DNA of 40,034 bases, taken from IMG/VR virus record IMGVR_UViG_3300008266_000613, positions 1 through 40,034 of that record; one strand, written 5' to 3'. Origin of the DNA: a virus. The notes beneath the pieces were generated by a model. That model was given only the letters and a program-made list of their open reading frames with translations, was not told the origin of the DNA and ran no database searches. The position numbers and the translations under genes are program-made. Shown here piece after piece: positions 1-7,974 of the stretch; the stretch's first letter is position 1, and each line of letters begins with the position of its first letter.

Positions 1-1596
1 ATAACAAGCACACGCTATTTAACAATACCTTGTGATAATGATTATTATGGATCTACCGCAGACGGCGGATTTGCAGATGAGAACTCATCAGATAATGACT
101 TTACTTTAGAATGCTGGATATATCCAAAATTCACTACAGCTAACTCGGCTCCAATTATGGCGGATGATAACACATCTATTGGAATATATTATGAAGCGGG
201 CAATATAGTATTCCAACTAGAATCAGAAAGATTAGATTATAGTCTTCCTATTGTTTCTGCTGTTCATCACATTGTTGCAACATATACTCCAAGCGAGATG
301 ATTTTATATGTTGATGGAGAATTGGCTGCAAGCAAGCCCCTATCAAACTTTGCTTTTACTAATGCAGAACTTACATTAAAAATTGGACCTACGGCAAATG
401 CGTCAGACTCATTTTTGATTGATGCCCCAGCAGTATATAGATATGCTTTGTCTCAATCAATCATATTAGAGCATTATTCTTATAATGGAGTTGTGCCTCC
501 AGTTCAAATTGCCGATCCTGAGAACGGCACATTATTTGAAATTTTAGACGATAATGTATCTACTCAATATAAATTTTCTTACCCAGCAAACCGTCCACTA
601 GATGTATTTTTTGATGATGATCTAGAATATAATCAAGACAAGAAGTATCTTGGAATTATTAAATCAACGGGATCAAAAACAGTTGTTGTAGAAGACGCTA
701 TTGCAATTCCTCTTGGCTTTGACATAGATTCTTCTAAAATTGAGTGGGATTCAAATGATGGTGTTTCAGTTAGGACAAAGGTTGAAGGTGGATCTTATCA
801 AACAGCATATAACGGAAGAGCCATTCCTCAATTTAAATTAGGCGGGACATTTAGTTCTGAAAGAGTAATTTATTTAGAAATAACATTCACAACTACAGAT
901 GCAAGCAAATATATTCCTAAACTATTTAATCTATCATTATCATTTTATAATGATCAAAAAGTGTTTGCTTATACTAACTCTGATTATATTTATACTTTAG
1001 ACGGCTTTGCAGGCTCTACAGATAATGAAATTGCTATGGGTAGAGATAAGCATAGGGCTATCTCTAGACACCCCCGCAATGGCCTTAGAACGGGTTCTGC
1101 GGCGGGTTTCAGAGTAAGTACACTAGAATCTACCAAGACAGTAGAACTATTCTTTACGCCCTCTACAACAGGAGCAAATACCCTATTCTATTCTCCAGCT
1201 TCAACTGGATTCACAGAGACTGAATATTCTTGGAATGGCTCAGGATCAATTGCAAAAACAAATATTTCCGCAATCTACGTAAATGGTATAAATCAGACAA
1301 GTCAGACAAATGTATCAAATGTCTTTACGGCTGGTGATCTACATCACGTAGTTTTGGTATTTACGGCATCTGCCACTGGAGACTTTAGATTTAATTATAA
1401 GTCTTCAGGTGGTCCATCTAGCCTATATCAATATATATCTTATTATCCATTGGCATTTAGCCAGTCAAATGCTTTGGCCCATTACAATATGCATATTGGA
1501 ATCCCTGCCCTTTCGGTAGATGATTCGTCATTCACCCTGACAGAAAATGCTGTTGAGTATTATAATAACGACTGGATTGTTGTCCAAAGCGTATAA
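1..1596 (+). CDS. LamG-domain virion protein (5' partial)
   Basis: The reading frame is open from base 1, so the gene begins upstream of the window; the first in-frame ATG at 157 is internal. The visible part is 531 residues. Two concanavalin/LamG-like segments are seen. The first has FTLECWIYP near residue 38, then a HHIVATY...LYVDGELAAS strand pair, and closes with LEHYSYNG. The second, in the last ~200 residues, has VELFF, LHHVVLVF and ALAHYNMHIG in the same order. In this family the fold binds glycans or decorates surfaces. It lies just upstream of the portal gene, where terminase would usually be expected, so it may be a head decoration or adhesin protein. The fold call is from motif order; the role is inference. 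Confidence 0.6.
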   Translation: MTSTRYLTIPCDNDYYGSTADGGFADENSSDNDFTLECWIYPKFTTANSAPIMADDNTSIGIYYEAGNIVFQLESERLDYSLPIVSAVHHIVATYTPSEMILYVDGELAASKPLSNFAFTNAELTLKIGPTANASDSFLIDAPAVYRYALSQSIILEHYSYNGVVPPVQIADPENGTLFEILDDNVSTQYKFSYPANRPLDVFFDDDLEYNQDKKYLGIIKSTGSKTVVVEDAIAIPLGFDIDSSKIEWDSNDGVSVRTKVEGGSYQTAYNGRAIPQFKLGGTFSSERVIYLEITFTTTDASKYIPKLFNLSLSFYNDQKVFAYTNSDYIYTLDGFAGSTDNEIAMGRDKHRAISRHPRNGLRTGSAAGFRVSTLESTKTVELFFTPSTTGANTLFYSPASTGFTETEYSWNGSGSIAKTNISAIYVNGINQTSQTNVSNVFTAGDLHHVVLVFTASATGDFRFNYKSSGGPSSLYQYISYYPLAFSQSNALAHYNMHIGIPALSVDDSSFTLTENAVEYYNNDWIVVQSV

Positions 1597-1621
1597 TTTG
1601 TCACATTAGACGACAAAAAGC

Positions 1622-1650
1622 TGGACTTGTATCAAGAAGAATGGTAAAAT
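1622..1650 (+). promoter_or_regulatory. Promoter, extended -10, possibly leaderless
   Basis: TGGACT (1622-1627), a 17-base spacer, then TAAAAT (1645-1650) preceded by TGG, an extended -10 element. The next ATG is at 1659, 8 bases after the -10, so the transcript would start at or within a base or two of the start codon. No Shine-Dalgarno sequence would be on the RNA. Confidence 0.5.
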
Positions 1651-1658
1651 AAAAACCT

Positions 1659-1997
1659 ATGGATATTAAAAGAGTCAATCAGTCAGTTGTAGAAGATACA
1701 ATTTTGGGTATTTATGTCTGGGAGATGCCAGATGGTCGCTGGATTGGCGATGATGACGGAAATTTCCTATCAGTTACTTCTAAAAAAGGTAATAGGCAAA
1801 GAATGAACCTGCTTGCTGATGCTGTTAGATCTTATGGTATTTATGAAGGACAGCCTAAGTTTTTGGCGGGTAAAAGAAAGATTGATGACGAAGAATATCA
1901 GCATCAAAAGCAAAGATTGGATTGGGGACTAGTTCCAGATCCATATGATATTGGTAGTTATAAAGATGAAATGAAAAAGGTACAGGGTAAAAGATAA
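1659..1997 (+). CDS. Unknown small protein upstream of portal
   Basis: 112 residues, not recognised. The start is fixed by the promoter 8 bases upstream, which makes a leaderless message likely. The stop TAA shares its last A with the portal ATG (TAATG at 1995-1999), so the two genes should be translationally coupled. The N-terminal half has a short beta-rich stretch (ILGIYVWEMPDGRWIGDDDG); the C-terminal half is charged and helical with many Lys and Glu. No membrane segment or signal peptide is visible. Position next to the portal suggests a head or packaging accessory role, but that rests on context only. Confidence 0.7.
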   Translation: MDIKRVNQSVVEDTILGIYVWEMPDGRWIGDDDGNFLSVTSKKGNRQRMNLLADAVRSYGIYEGQPKFLAGKRKIDDEEYQHQKQRLDWGLVPDPYDIGSYKDEMKKVQGKR

Positions 1998-3577
1998 TGG
2001 AACATATCGACGACAATAACAATCAAGATATTGAAATTTCAAATGCGGCGGACTGGGTAAAATTTAATAGCCCAACAATTGAAAAAAGCAATGACCCATT
2101 TAAGGTAGAAGGCGAAGATATTCTAAAGATCAATGGCCTTGGTGCAACATTTCGTCGTAAACTAAGTAGAGAAATTCAAAAAAGATTTGTTGGTGCTGAA
2201 GGAACAGGAACTCAGCAGAACCTATTGGCTCAAGCAATTTCTGGCTATGCCATGTTTGACTTGGTTGAACCACAATATAATCTTGAATATCTATCTAGAG
2301 TATATGAAATTTCTCCATATAATTATGCTGCAGTTAATGCAAAGGTTTCTAACATTGTTGGACTTGGATTTGATTTTATTGAAACCCGCAAAACTTTAGA
2401 GGCTATGGACGGAATTTCTAGCGAAGCTCAACTTGAAAGAGCACGTAGAAAGTTAAATAAACTTCGTCAAGAACTACATCAATGGCTTGAAGATTGCAAT
2501 GAAGAAGAAACATTTAAAGAGACATTAATTAAATTTTACACAGATGTTGAAGCAACAGGAAATGGCTACCTAGAAATTGGTAGAACTACAACTGGAAAAA
2601 TAGGATATATTGGACATATCCCAGCAAAGACTATGCGTGTTCGTCGTTTGCGTGATGGCTTTGTTCAATTGCTATATGGAAAGGCTGTATTCTTCCGTAA
2701 CTTTGGAGATCAAGAAACTCCTAACCCAATTGCAGGCGGAGAAGATAGACCTAATGAAATTATTCACATTAAGAAATATACGCCTCAAAACAATTATTAT
2801 GGATTGCCAGATATCGTAGCAGCATCTAATGCTATGGCTGGAAATGAGTTTGCTGGAAAATATAACCTAGATTATTTTGAAAATAAGGCAGTGCCTCGTT
2901 ATATTATTACAGTAAAAGGCGGAAAGCTTTCATCAGAATCAGAAAGAAAATTGCTGGAGTTTTTCCAGGTCGGACTTAGAGGAAAGAATCACAGATCTCT
3001 TTATATTCCACTCCCAGCAGATTCTCCAGATTCTAAAACAGAATTTAAGATGGAGCCAGTTGAGGCAGGAACTCAAGACTCATCATTTAATACATATCGT
3101 AAAATGAACCGTGACGAGATTCTTCTTGCCCACCGTACCCCAATTAATAAAATTGGAACTCCAGAAGGAATTAATTTGGCGGCAGCAAGAGATGCCGATA
3201 AGACATTTAAAGAGCAGGTTTGCCGTCCAGCACAAGATATTCTAGAGAAGAAAATTAATAGAATTATTGGCGAAATGACAGATGCTCTTGAAATTAAATT
3301 TAATGAATTGGCCCTTACCGATGAGGATACAATGTCTAAGATTGATGAGCGTTATTTGAGGATGAAGGTAATTACTCCAAATGAAGTTCGAATTAGAAAA
3401 GGCATGGTTCCTTTAGAGGGTGGAGACGAAGTAGTTGAATTAAAGCCAGAGCAACAGGCTGAAATTCGTACCCAGGCCTCTGGAAATAGATTAAGGGACC
3501 AAGAAAGACAAAATAATCAACCAGACATTTCTGGAGAAGCCCGTAATGAACAAGGGGCTGGAAGACAGGTTGAGTAA
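1997..3577 (+). CDS. Portal protein
   Basis: 526 residues, a usual length for a siphovirus portal. In tailed phages the portal is a dodecameric ring at one capsid vertex through which DNA is packaged and ejected. Seen here: an N-terminal helix region, SPYNYAAVNAKVSNIVGLGF near residue 105, the core strand EATGNGYLEIGR, then EIIHIKKYTPQNNYYGLPDI and the long-helix region SESERKLLEFFQVGLRGK, followed by HRTPINKIG and a polar Gln/Asn/Glu-rich tail. This order matches PBSX/HK97-type portals. The start overlaps the previous stop by one base. A hairpin covers the stop codon. Identification is by motif pattern and by the following protease and capsid genes. Confidence 0.85.
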   Translation: MEHIDDNNNQDIEISNAADWVKFNSPTIEKSNDPFKVEGEDILKINGLGATFRRKLSREIQKRFVGAEGTGTQQNLLAQAISGYAMFDLVEPQYNLEYLSRVYEISPYNYAAVNAKVSNIVGLGFDFIETRKTLEAMDGISSEAQLERARRKLNKLRQELHQWLEDCNEEETFKETLIKFYTDVEATGNGYLEIGRTTTGKIGYIGHIPAKTMRVRRLRDGFVQLLYGKAVFFRNFGDQETPNPIAGGEDRPNEIIHIKKYTPQNNYYGLPDIVAASNAMAGNEFAGKYNLDYFENKAVPRYIITVKGGKLSSESERKLLEFFQVGLRGKNHRSLYIPLPADSPDSKTEFKMEPVEAGTQDSSFNTYRKMNRDEILLAHRTPINKIGTPEGINLAAARDADKTFKEQVCRPAQDILEKKINRIIGEMTDALEIKFNELALTDEDTMSKIDERYLRMKVITPNEVRIRKGMVPLEGGDEVVELKPEQQAEIRTQASGNRLRDQERQNNQPDISGEARNEQGAGRQVE

Positions 3578-3588
3578 TACTACTCAAC
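3569..3588 (+). terminator. Hairpin at portal stop, weak terminator candidate
   Basis: A perfect 8-bp inverted repeat, GTTGAGTA (3569-3576) and TACTCAAC (3581-3588), with a 4-base ATAC loop. It spans the portal stop codon (3575-3577). The following bases are TGATTATTT, then CC and five T, so the U-tract is imperfect. It could end the portal transcript, or it could be an operator for the promoter that starts 8 bases downstream. Confidence 0.45.
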
Positions 3589-3595
3589 TGATTAT

Positions 3596-3624
3596 TTGCC
3601 TTTTTATATATAAAAAATTATAAT
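3596..3624 (+). promoter_or_regulatory. Promoter for protease-capsid unit, likely leaderless
   Basis: TTGCCT (3596-3601), 17-base spacer, TATAAT (3619-3624). The ATG of the protease gene is at 3632, 7 bases after the -10, so transcription should begin at the start codon. The same -35 hexamer and spacer length recur before the tail-tube gene at 9259. Confidence 0.65.
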
Positions 3625-3631
3625 TAAGCAT

Positions 3632-4963
3632 ATGAATATTGAGAAATCTCTATGGTCATCAGATGGCGATAGAATCAGCTTATCGGTTCCTTTTACAAAA
3701 GTAAACCGTGAAAAACGCACAGTCTCAGGTTTCGCTACGCTTGATAACCTTGATCAAACAGGAGATCTTGTAACAGCAGAAGCAAGCATGAAGGCATTTG
3801 AAAACTTCCGTGGCAACATTCGTGAAATGCATGGATCAAATGCAGTTGGCAAAATGGTTTCATTTAGACCAGAAACATTTTATGATCCAAAGAGCGGCGA
3901 GTTTTATAATGGCGTGTATGTAGATGCATACATCTCAAAGGGCGCACAAGATACATGGGAAAAAATTCTTGACGGCACACTAGCAGGATTTTCAATCGGC
4001 GGAAAAATTATTGAATCAGATCATGAAGTAAATAAGGCAACAGGTAAGACAGTTCGTTTTATTAAAGATTATGCTCTTATGGAACTTTCAGTAGTAGATT
4101 CACCAGCAAACGAGCTTTGCAACATTTTGTCTATTCAGAAAATGAATGGTCAGCTTATGTTTAAAGGTATTGCTGCAGAAACAGTAACAGAAAATATTTT
4201 TTATGATAAGGATACAGATGCTGTATTCGTATCAACAGAAGCATCTTATACATCTCCAGTAACAGGTAAAGAAGCAACCTTAATTGGATGGGTAGAGAGT
4301 AACGATGTAAACAAAGCAAAAGAGATCGATAGAATTCTTGCTTCATTCAAGAAGACAAGAGAAACGTTGCCTGATACAAACACAATTGCAAAACAGGCAA
4401 ACGCAGAAGGAGGTAATGAAGTGTCAGAAAATACAGAAACAACTCCAGTAGTAGAAGAAACTGCTCCTGTGGTTGAAGAAACACCAGCCGCTGCTCCTGC
4501 AGAGGAAGCACCAGCTGTTGAAGACGCTCCTGCAGAAGAAGCAGTAGCAGACGCTTCTGCCGAAGTTCTGGAAAAAGCAGCCGACGTATCAGAAGTTGAG
4601 GTTGATGAACCTGATTTTGCAAAGATGCTAGGTGATCTTAAGGGATTTTTCTCTGAGACACTAAACAAGGCTTCTGAGGCAAACGCAGCTCAAGTGTCAG
4701 CAATTAAAGACACAGTTGAGACATTCAGCAAGAGCGTAGATACTCGTATTTCAGAATTGGCAGAACAACATGCAGCACTTTCAAAGGCTGTAGAAAACAT
4801 CAAGAACACGATTGAGGGCGTAGAAAAGCGTGTTGACGCAGTTGAATCAGAAACTGCAATTAAGAAGTCCTCTGACCTTGGCGGGTCACAGGAAGTAATA
4901 ACCAAATCCAAATCAAAATGGAACGGTTCTTTCCTCGGTTCCGTAAACGAAATTTTCAACTGA
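3632..4963 (+). CDS. Prohead protease fused to scaffold
   Basis: 443 residues. Residues 1-175 resemble the prohead serine protease family (HK97 gp4 / XkdF type), which cleaves scaffold and capsid delta domains during maturation. The candidate catalytic residues are His67 (in REMHGS) and Ser121 (in LAGFSIGG), followed by the usual ELSVVDSPAN motif. Residues ~265-320 are an Ala/Glu/Pro/Val-rich acidic linker. Residues ~330-425 are a predicted coiled coil (SETLNKASEANAAQ onward), typical of a scaffolding domain. Protease and scaffold are therefore one polypeptide, as in several phages of Gram-positive hosts. No Shine-Dalgarno is visible, in keeping with a leaderless start. The gene directly precedes the capsid gene, with 20 bases between. 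Confidence 0.8.
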   Translation: MNIEKSLWSSDGDRISLSVPFTKVNREKRTVSGFATLDNLDQTGDLVTAEASMKAFENFRGNIREMHGSNAVGKMVSFRPETFYDPKSGEFYNGVYVDAYISKGAQDTWEKILDGTLAGFSIGGKIIESDHEVNKATGKTVRFIKDYALMELSVVDSPANELCNILSIQKMNGQLMFKGIAAETVTENIFYDKDTDAVFVSTEASYTSPVTGKEATLIGWVESNDVNKAKEIDRILASFKKTRETLPDTNTIAKQANAEGGNEVSENTETTPVVEETAPVVEETPAAAPAEEAPAVEDAPAEEAVADASAEVLEKAADVSEVEVDEPDFAKMLGDLKGFFSETLNKASEANAAQVSAIKDTVETFSKSVDTRISELAEQHAALSKAVENIKNTIEGVEKRVDAVESETAIKKSSDLGGSQEVITKSKSKWNGSFLGSVNEIFN

Positions 4964-4983
4964 AAAGGTAGGTGAAATAAATA

Positions 4984-6036
4984 ATGAGCAATGAAACATT
5001 AGAAAAAACAGTTGCAGCAAATACTACAGTTTCTACAGCTATGACAGGGTCAGCTTCAGCTACCACTGGCGTACACGTAGGATCTGAGGGAAATGGCGGT
5101 CTACTCAATCCTGAGCAGTCCTCTCGCTTCCTTGATTATATGTTTGATGCAACCGTCATTGGTAAAGTGGCTCGTACTGTTCGCATGCGAGCAGACACCA
5201 CTGAAATTGACCGTATTGGCGTAGGAAGTAAGCTTATGAAGCTTGCAACTGAAGCTGACGACACCGCTTCAAATAGCGCTGTCACATTCTCTAAGATCTC
5301 TCTTTCAACAAAGAAGCTACGCTTAGACTGGGAGCTTTCAACAGAGTCTCTTGAAGACAATATTGAGGGTGCAGATCTAGAAGATCACATCGCACGTATG
5401 ATGGCAACACAGGCAGGTAATGACATTGAAGATGTTATCCTAAATGGAAATACTGCACTAACATCAGATGCACTTTATAAGGCATTTGACGGTGTAGTAA
5501 AGAAGTCTAAGGCTAACGGTCACGTTGTTGACGCAGGTGGTGCAGCAGTATCACGTGCAGTATTCAATTCAGCACTTAAGGCTATGCCACGTAAGTACAA
5601 GCAGCGCAGAGCAGATCTTCGCTTCTTGGCTGGTTCCAATTTGATTCAGGACTTCCTGTACGCAAACAGCATTGGAACAAACAACACTATTCCACAGGAT
5701 ATCGCTTCAAGCGTTATTCGTGGACAAGAAGTTCAGCCACTCGGCGGTCCAGCAGGATACGTCGCTCCATTCGCATTCGGTATTCCGATTGTTGAAGTTC
5801 CTCTTCTAAATGAGGCACAAGATGGCGACTATTCAGGCGAAACAGGTAATCACGGAGATATCCACTTGACATTCCCAAATAACGTAGTTATTGGTATCAA
5901 GCGTGATGTAACCGTTTACCGCTTCTTCTGGCCACGCAAGGACTCTATCGAATATACAATGTATACTCGTGTAGGTGTCGAAATTGAGCAGGCAGACGCT
6001 TGGGTCGTAGTTAAGAACGTTAAGGTCGCTTCCTAA
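4984..6036 (+). CDS. Major capsid protein
   Basis: 350 residues, forming the icosahedral shell. It has features of the HK97 fold: a short N-terminal arm, GGLLNPEQSSRFLDYMFDATVIGKVARTVRM entering the first structured region, a helix with LSTESLEDNIEGADLEDHIARMMATQAGNDIEDVILNG (long spine helix), and a C-terminal DVTVYRFFWPRKDSIEYTMYTRVGVEI strand typical of this family. An AGGTAGGTGA ribosome binding site precedes the ATG. Arginine codons are almost all CGT/CGC (16 CGN, 1 AGA), unlike the AGA-rich tail-fibre genes, which fits very high expression. It is followed by a strong terminator, so protease-scaffold and capsid form a two-gene unit. Confidence 0.9.
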   Translation: MSNETLEKTVAANTTVSTAMTGSASATTGVHVGSEGNGGLLNPEQSSRFLDYMFDATVIGKVARTVRMRADTTEIDRIGVGSKLMKLATEADDTASNSAVTFSKISLSTKKLRLDWELSTESLEDNIEGADLEDHIARMMATQAGNDIEDVILNGNTALTSDALYKAFDGVVKKSKANGHVVDAGGAAVSRAVFNSALKAMPRKYKQRRADLRFLAGSNLIQDFLYANSIGTNNTIPQDIASSVIRGQEVQPLGGPAGYVAPFAFGIPIVEVPLLNEAQDGDYSGETGNHGDIHLTFPNNVVIGIKRDVTVYRFFWPRKDSIEYTMYTRVGVEIEQADAWVVVKNVKVAS

Positions 6037-6063
6037 TTTATAGGATTTAGATCCGCAAGAAAT

Positions 6064-6093
6064 GCCCCCTAAATTAATTTTTGGGGGGCTTTT
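6064..6093 (+). terminator. Intrinsic terminator after capsid gene
   Basis: GCCCCC (6064-6069) pairs with GGGGGC (6084-6089), extended inward by a T-G pair and AAA/TTT to about 10 pairs, then TTTT at 6090-6093. It lies 27 bases after the capsid stop. The T-tract doubles as the start of the next promoter's -35 hexamer. Confidence 0.85.
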
Positions 6094-6118
6094 CATTTAA
6101 ATTTACTAATGCTATAAT
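6090..6118 (+). promoter_or_regulatory. Promoter for connector genes
   Basis: TTTTCA (6090-6095), 17-base spacer, TATAAT (6113-6118) preceded by TGC, an extended -10. The -35 overlaps the U-tract of the capsid terminator. A leader of about 20 bases contains TAGGAG before the ATG at 6146. Confidence 0.65.
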
Positions 6119-6145
6119 TGTTTTAAGTAGAAATAGGAGATTAAT

Positions 6146-6544
6146 ATGTCATTTGAGACATTAAAAGTATCTGAACTAAAAAAGATTGCAGAAGACTTTG
6201 CAGTTGAAGTAGAAGGTCTAAAAAATAAATCAGACATCATTGCAGCCCTCGCAGAAGAAGGCGTAACATGGTCAATCTATCAAAAAACCCTTAGCGACAT
6301 TGAAGAGGCGGAAGAAGATTCAGACGAGATTCTACCTAGATTTGATCATAAGAAAGAACAAGCAAAAGACACTGTATTGGTTCGTATGACTAGAGCTAAT
6401 TTTAGGTATGATATTATGGGATTTACCTTTACTAAAGATCATCCATTTGTTGCGATGACTTCAGATAAGGCCCAAGCAATTTTTGACAAGGAGGAAGGCT
6501 TTAGATTAGCTACCCCAGCAGAGGTACAGGAATACTACAACTAA
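6146..6544 (+). CDS. SAP/HeH-like domain protein, head-proximal
   Basis: 132 residues. Residues 5-39 (LKVSELKKIAEDFAVEVEG...KSDIIAALAEEG) look like the short helix-extended-loop-helix of SAP, HeH/LEM or Rho-N domains, which bind nucleic acid. A Glu/Asp-rich linker follows (EEAEEDSDEI), then a C-terminal beta-rich part (VLVRMTRANFRYDIMGFTFTKDHPFVAMT). Small proteins with this domain often sit directly after the capsid gene in phages of Gram-positive hosts, but their role is not settled. It has its own promoter and ribosome binding site and starts the connector unit. Confidence 0.6.
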   Translation: MSFETLKVSELKKIAEDFAVEVEGLKNKSDIIAALAEEGVTWSIYQKTLSDIEEAEEDSDEILPRFDHKKEQAKDTVLVRMTRANFRYDIMGFTFTKDHPFVAMTSDKAQAIFDKEEGFRLATPAEVQEYYN

Positions 6545-6559
6545 TCTAGCCTATACAAA

Positions 6560-7543
6560 ATGGAATTATCAATAGGCTCCACATATCCAGTAAAACATAA
6601 AGTTTATTGGAGAGGAGAACCTACGGATACAGATGCTCTTCCAGTTGTAACTGTTTATGATGTTACGGAAGATCCTACTGCCAACCCTCCAATTAATCCA
6701 AATACAGTTTTGTATACACTCACGGCTGAAAAGTCGGAAGTAGATATTGGTGTATACCAAATATCGCTTCCTGTTAATGCAACATATAAATCTAGAGATT
6801 TAAAGCTTAGATGGTCTTATCAAATTAGCGGAAATGCTCAGGTAAGAGAGCATAAAGTATTTGTTATACAGCCATATGTAGATATTGAACAATCTATCGA
6901 TTCGCTTGGTTTTGGAGAAGATCCTTCAGATCCAGAATATAAAACATATTCTCAGCTTAGATCAGCAGAAAGATATGCTCGTAAAAACATAGAAAATTAT
7001 ACTGGACAGAAGTTTTATTTATATAATGAAACATTTGCAATGTATGGCTCTGATTCAGATACACTTCTTCTTCCAGAAAAACTTTATGATTTACACAAGC
7101 TATATGTAAATGATATTCTTTTAATAGATAACTTAACTGATCCAGACACTGATAACTGGAATTATGATGTAGAAATTATTGAGAGCGGATTTGGGATAAG
7201 AATTAATCGTGCCAGCCTTTTAGATAATACAGTATATACTGCCAATGGCATGGTTCCTCCAACAATTCATGATGGAGATGGAGTATTTAAATCTGGCAAC
7301 AGATATACAGTTGTAGGCTCATTTGGCTACCCAAATGTTCCTGATAATGTGGAACTTGCAGCTATTGAATTAATGAGAGACTTTTTCGCTAAGGATAATA
7401 CATGGCGAAATAAATATATAGGAGAACTATCTACATTCGACTGGGACTTCAAGTATACAAGTGGTGCTCACAGCGGAACAGGAAACCTTTACGCCGACAA
7501 ACTTCTTGAAGACTTTGTTCTTTCCAAGATAGTTATAATCTAA
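6560..7543 (+). CDS. Head-tail connector / adaptor protein
   Basis: 327 residues in two parts. Residues 1-110 are beta-rich (SIGSTYPVKHKVYWRGE, then a KLRWSYQISG strand and HKVFVIQPYVD). The second part has the helical segment YSQLRSAERYARKNIENYTGQKF, followed by a strand-rich stretch with LYDLHKLYVND and a final AAIELMRDFFAKDN helix. This helical pattern is typical of gp6/gp15-like adaptor proteins that bind beneath the portal. Function is assigned from this pattern and from its place between capsid and tail genes. No clear Shine-Dalgarno precedes the ATG. Its stop overlaps the next ATG by one base (TAATG). Confidence 0.6.
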   Translation: MELSIGSTYPVKHKVYWRGEPTDTDALPVVTVYDVTEDPTANPPINPNTVLYTLTAEKSEVDIGVYQISLPVNATYKSRDLKLRWSYQISGNAQVREHKVFVIQPYVDIEQSIDSLGFGEDPSDPEYKTYSQLRSAERYARKNIENYTGQKFYLYNETFAMYGSDSDTLLLPEKLYDLHKLYVNDILLIDNLTDPDTDNWNYDVEIIESGFGIRINRASLLDNTVYTANGMVPPTIHDGDGVFKSGNRYTVVGSFGYPNVPDNVELAAIELMRDFFAKDNTWRNKYIGELSTFDWDFKYTSGAHSGTGNLYADKLLEDFVLSKIVII

Positions 7544-7974
7544 TGTCATCAGGGCTAGTAGACTCAATTCTATCAATGAAGCTTGACGTATATCGTCAAT
7601 CTGAAATTCAAGATCCAGATACTGGAGCCATTAAAAGAGAGTGGAATTTCCATAGAACAATCGCTTGCCACGCTAAAGGCGTTATTAGTAACTCTGCAAC
7701 AACCCGCTCAAGCGATAGACAAGTATTTGATAATAAGTATAAAAATGAACAGACAGTACAGCTTAGAACATCTGAAAAATTAATTACCAGAGAAAAGGTT
7801 ACTAATATTAGAAACCAAGACGGGGTAGTTGTTTGGACTGAAATTAATTTCCCATCAGATACGCCAACAGTTTTTGAGGTCGTTGGAACAACTCCAATTA
7901 CAGACCCATTCGGTTCTTTGATTGGATATAATACTACAGTCATAAGATCGGAGAACCAGCAAATTGGACAATAG
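7543..7974 (+). CDS. Putative head-closure (stopper) protein
   Basis: 143 residues, mainly beta strand. It begins with a short helix (LVDSILSMKLDVYRQSE) followed by DPDTGAIKREWNF, a pattern common in head-closure proteins such as SPP1 gp16, which plug the portal channel after packaging. The middle has VQLRTSEKLITREKVTNIRNQDG and the end PTVFEVVGTTPITDPFGSLIGY. Start and stop overlap the neighbouring genes. The assignment follows the standard order portal, capsid, adaptor, stopper, and is moderate. Confidence 0.5.
   Translation: MSSGLVDSILSMKLDVYRQSEIQDPDTGAIKREWNFHRTIACHAKGVISNSATTRSSDRQVFDNKYKNEQTVQLRTSEKLITREKVTNIRNQDGVVVWTEINFPSDTPTVFEVVGTTPITDPFGSLIGYNTTVIRSENQQIGQ

Noticed and set aside
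1592-1597. TATAAT at the stop codon of the first gene as a promoter
   Set aside because: No matching -35 at 15-19 bases; the element at 1645 is better placed for the next gene.
1597-1617. Inverted repeat TTTGTC/GACAAA after the first gene
   Set aside because: Six pairs with a 9-base loop and no T-tract; too weak to call a terminator.
4440-4570. A possible collagen-like or repeat protein in the Ala/Glu/Pro stretch
   Set aside because: The segment is a flexible linker inside the protease-scaffold fusion, common in such proteins.
4246-4668. Long open frames on the minus strand across the protease-scaffold gene
   Set aside because: They are antisense shadows of the Ala/Glu/Pro-rich linker; composition is Ser/Ala or Leu/Gln biased and no ribosome binding site or promoter is seen.
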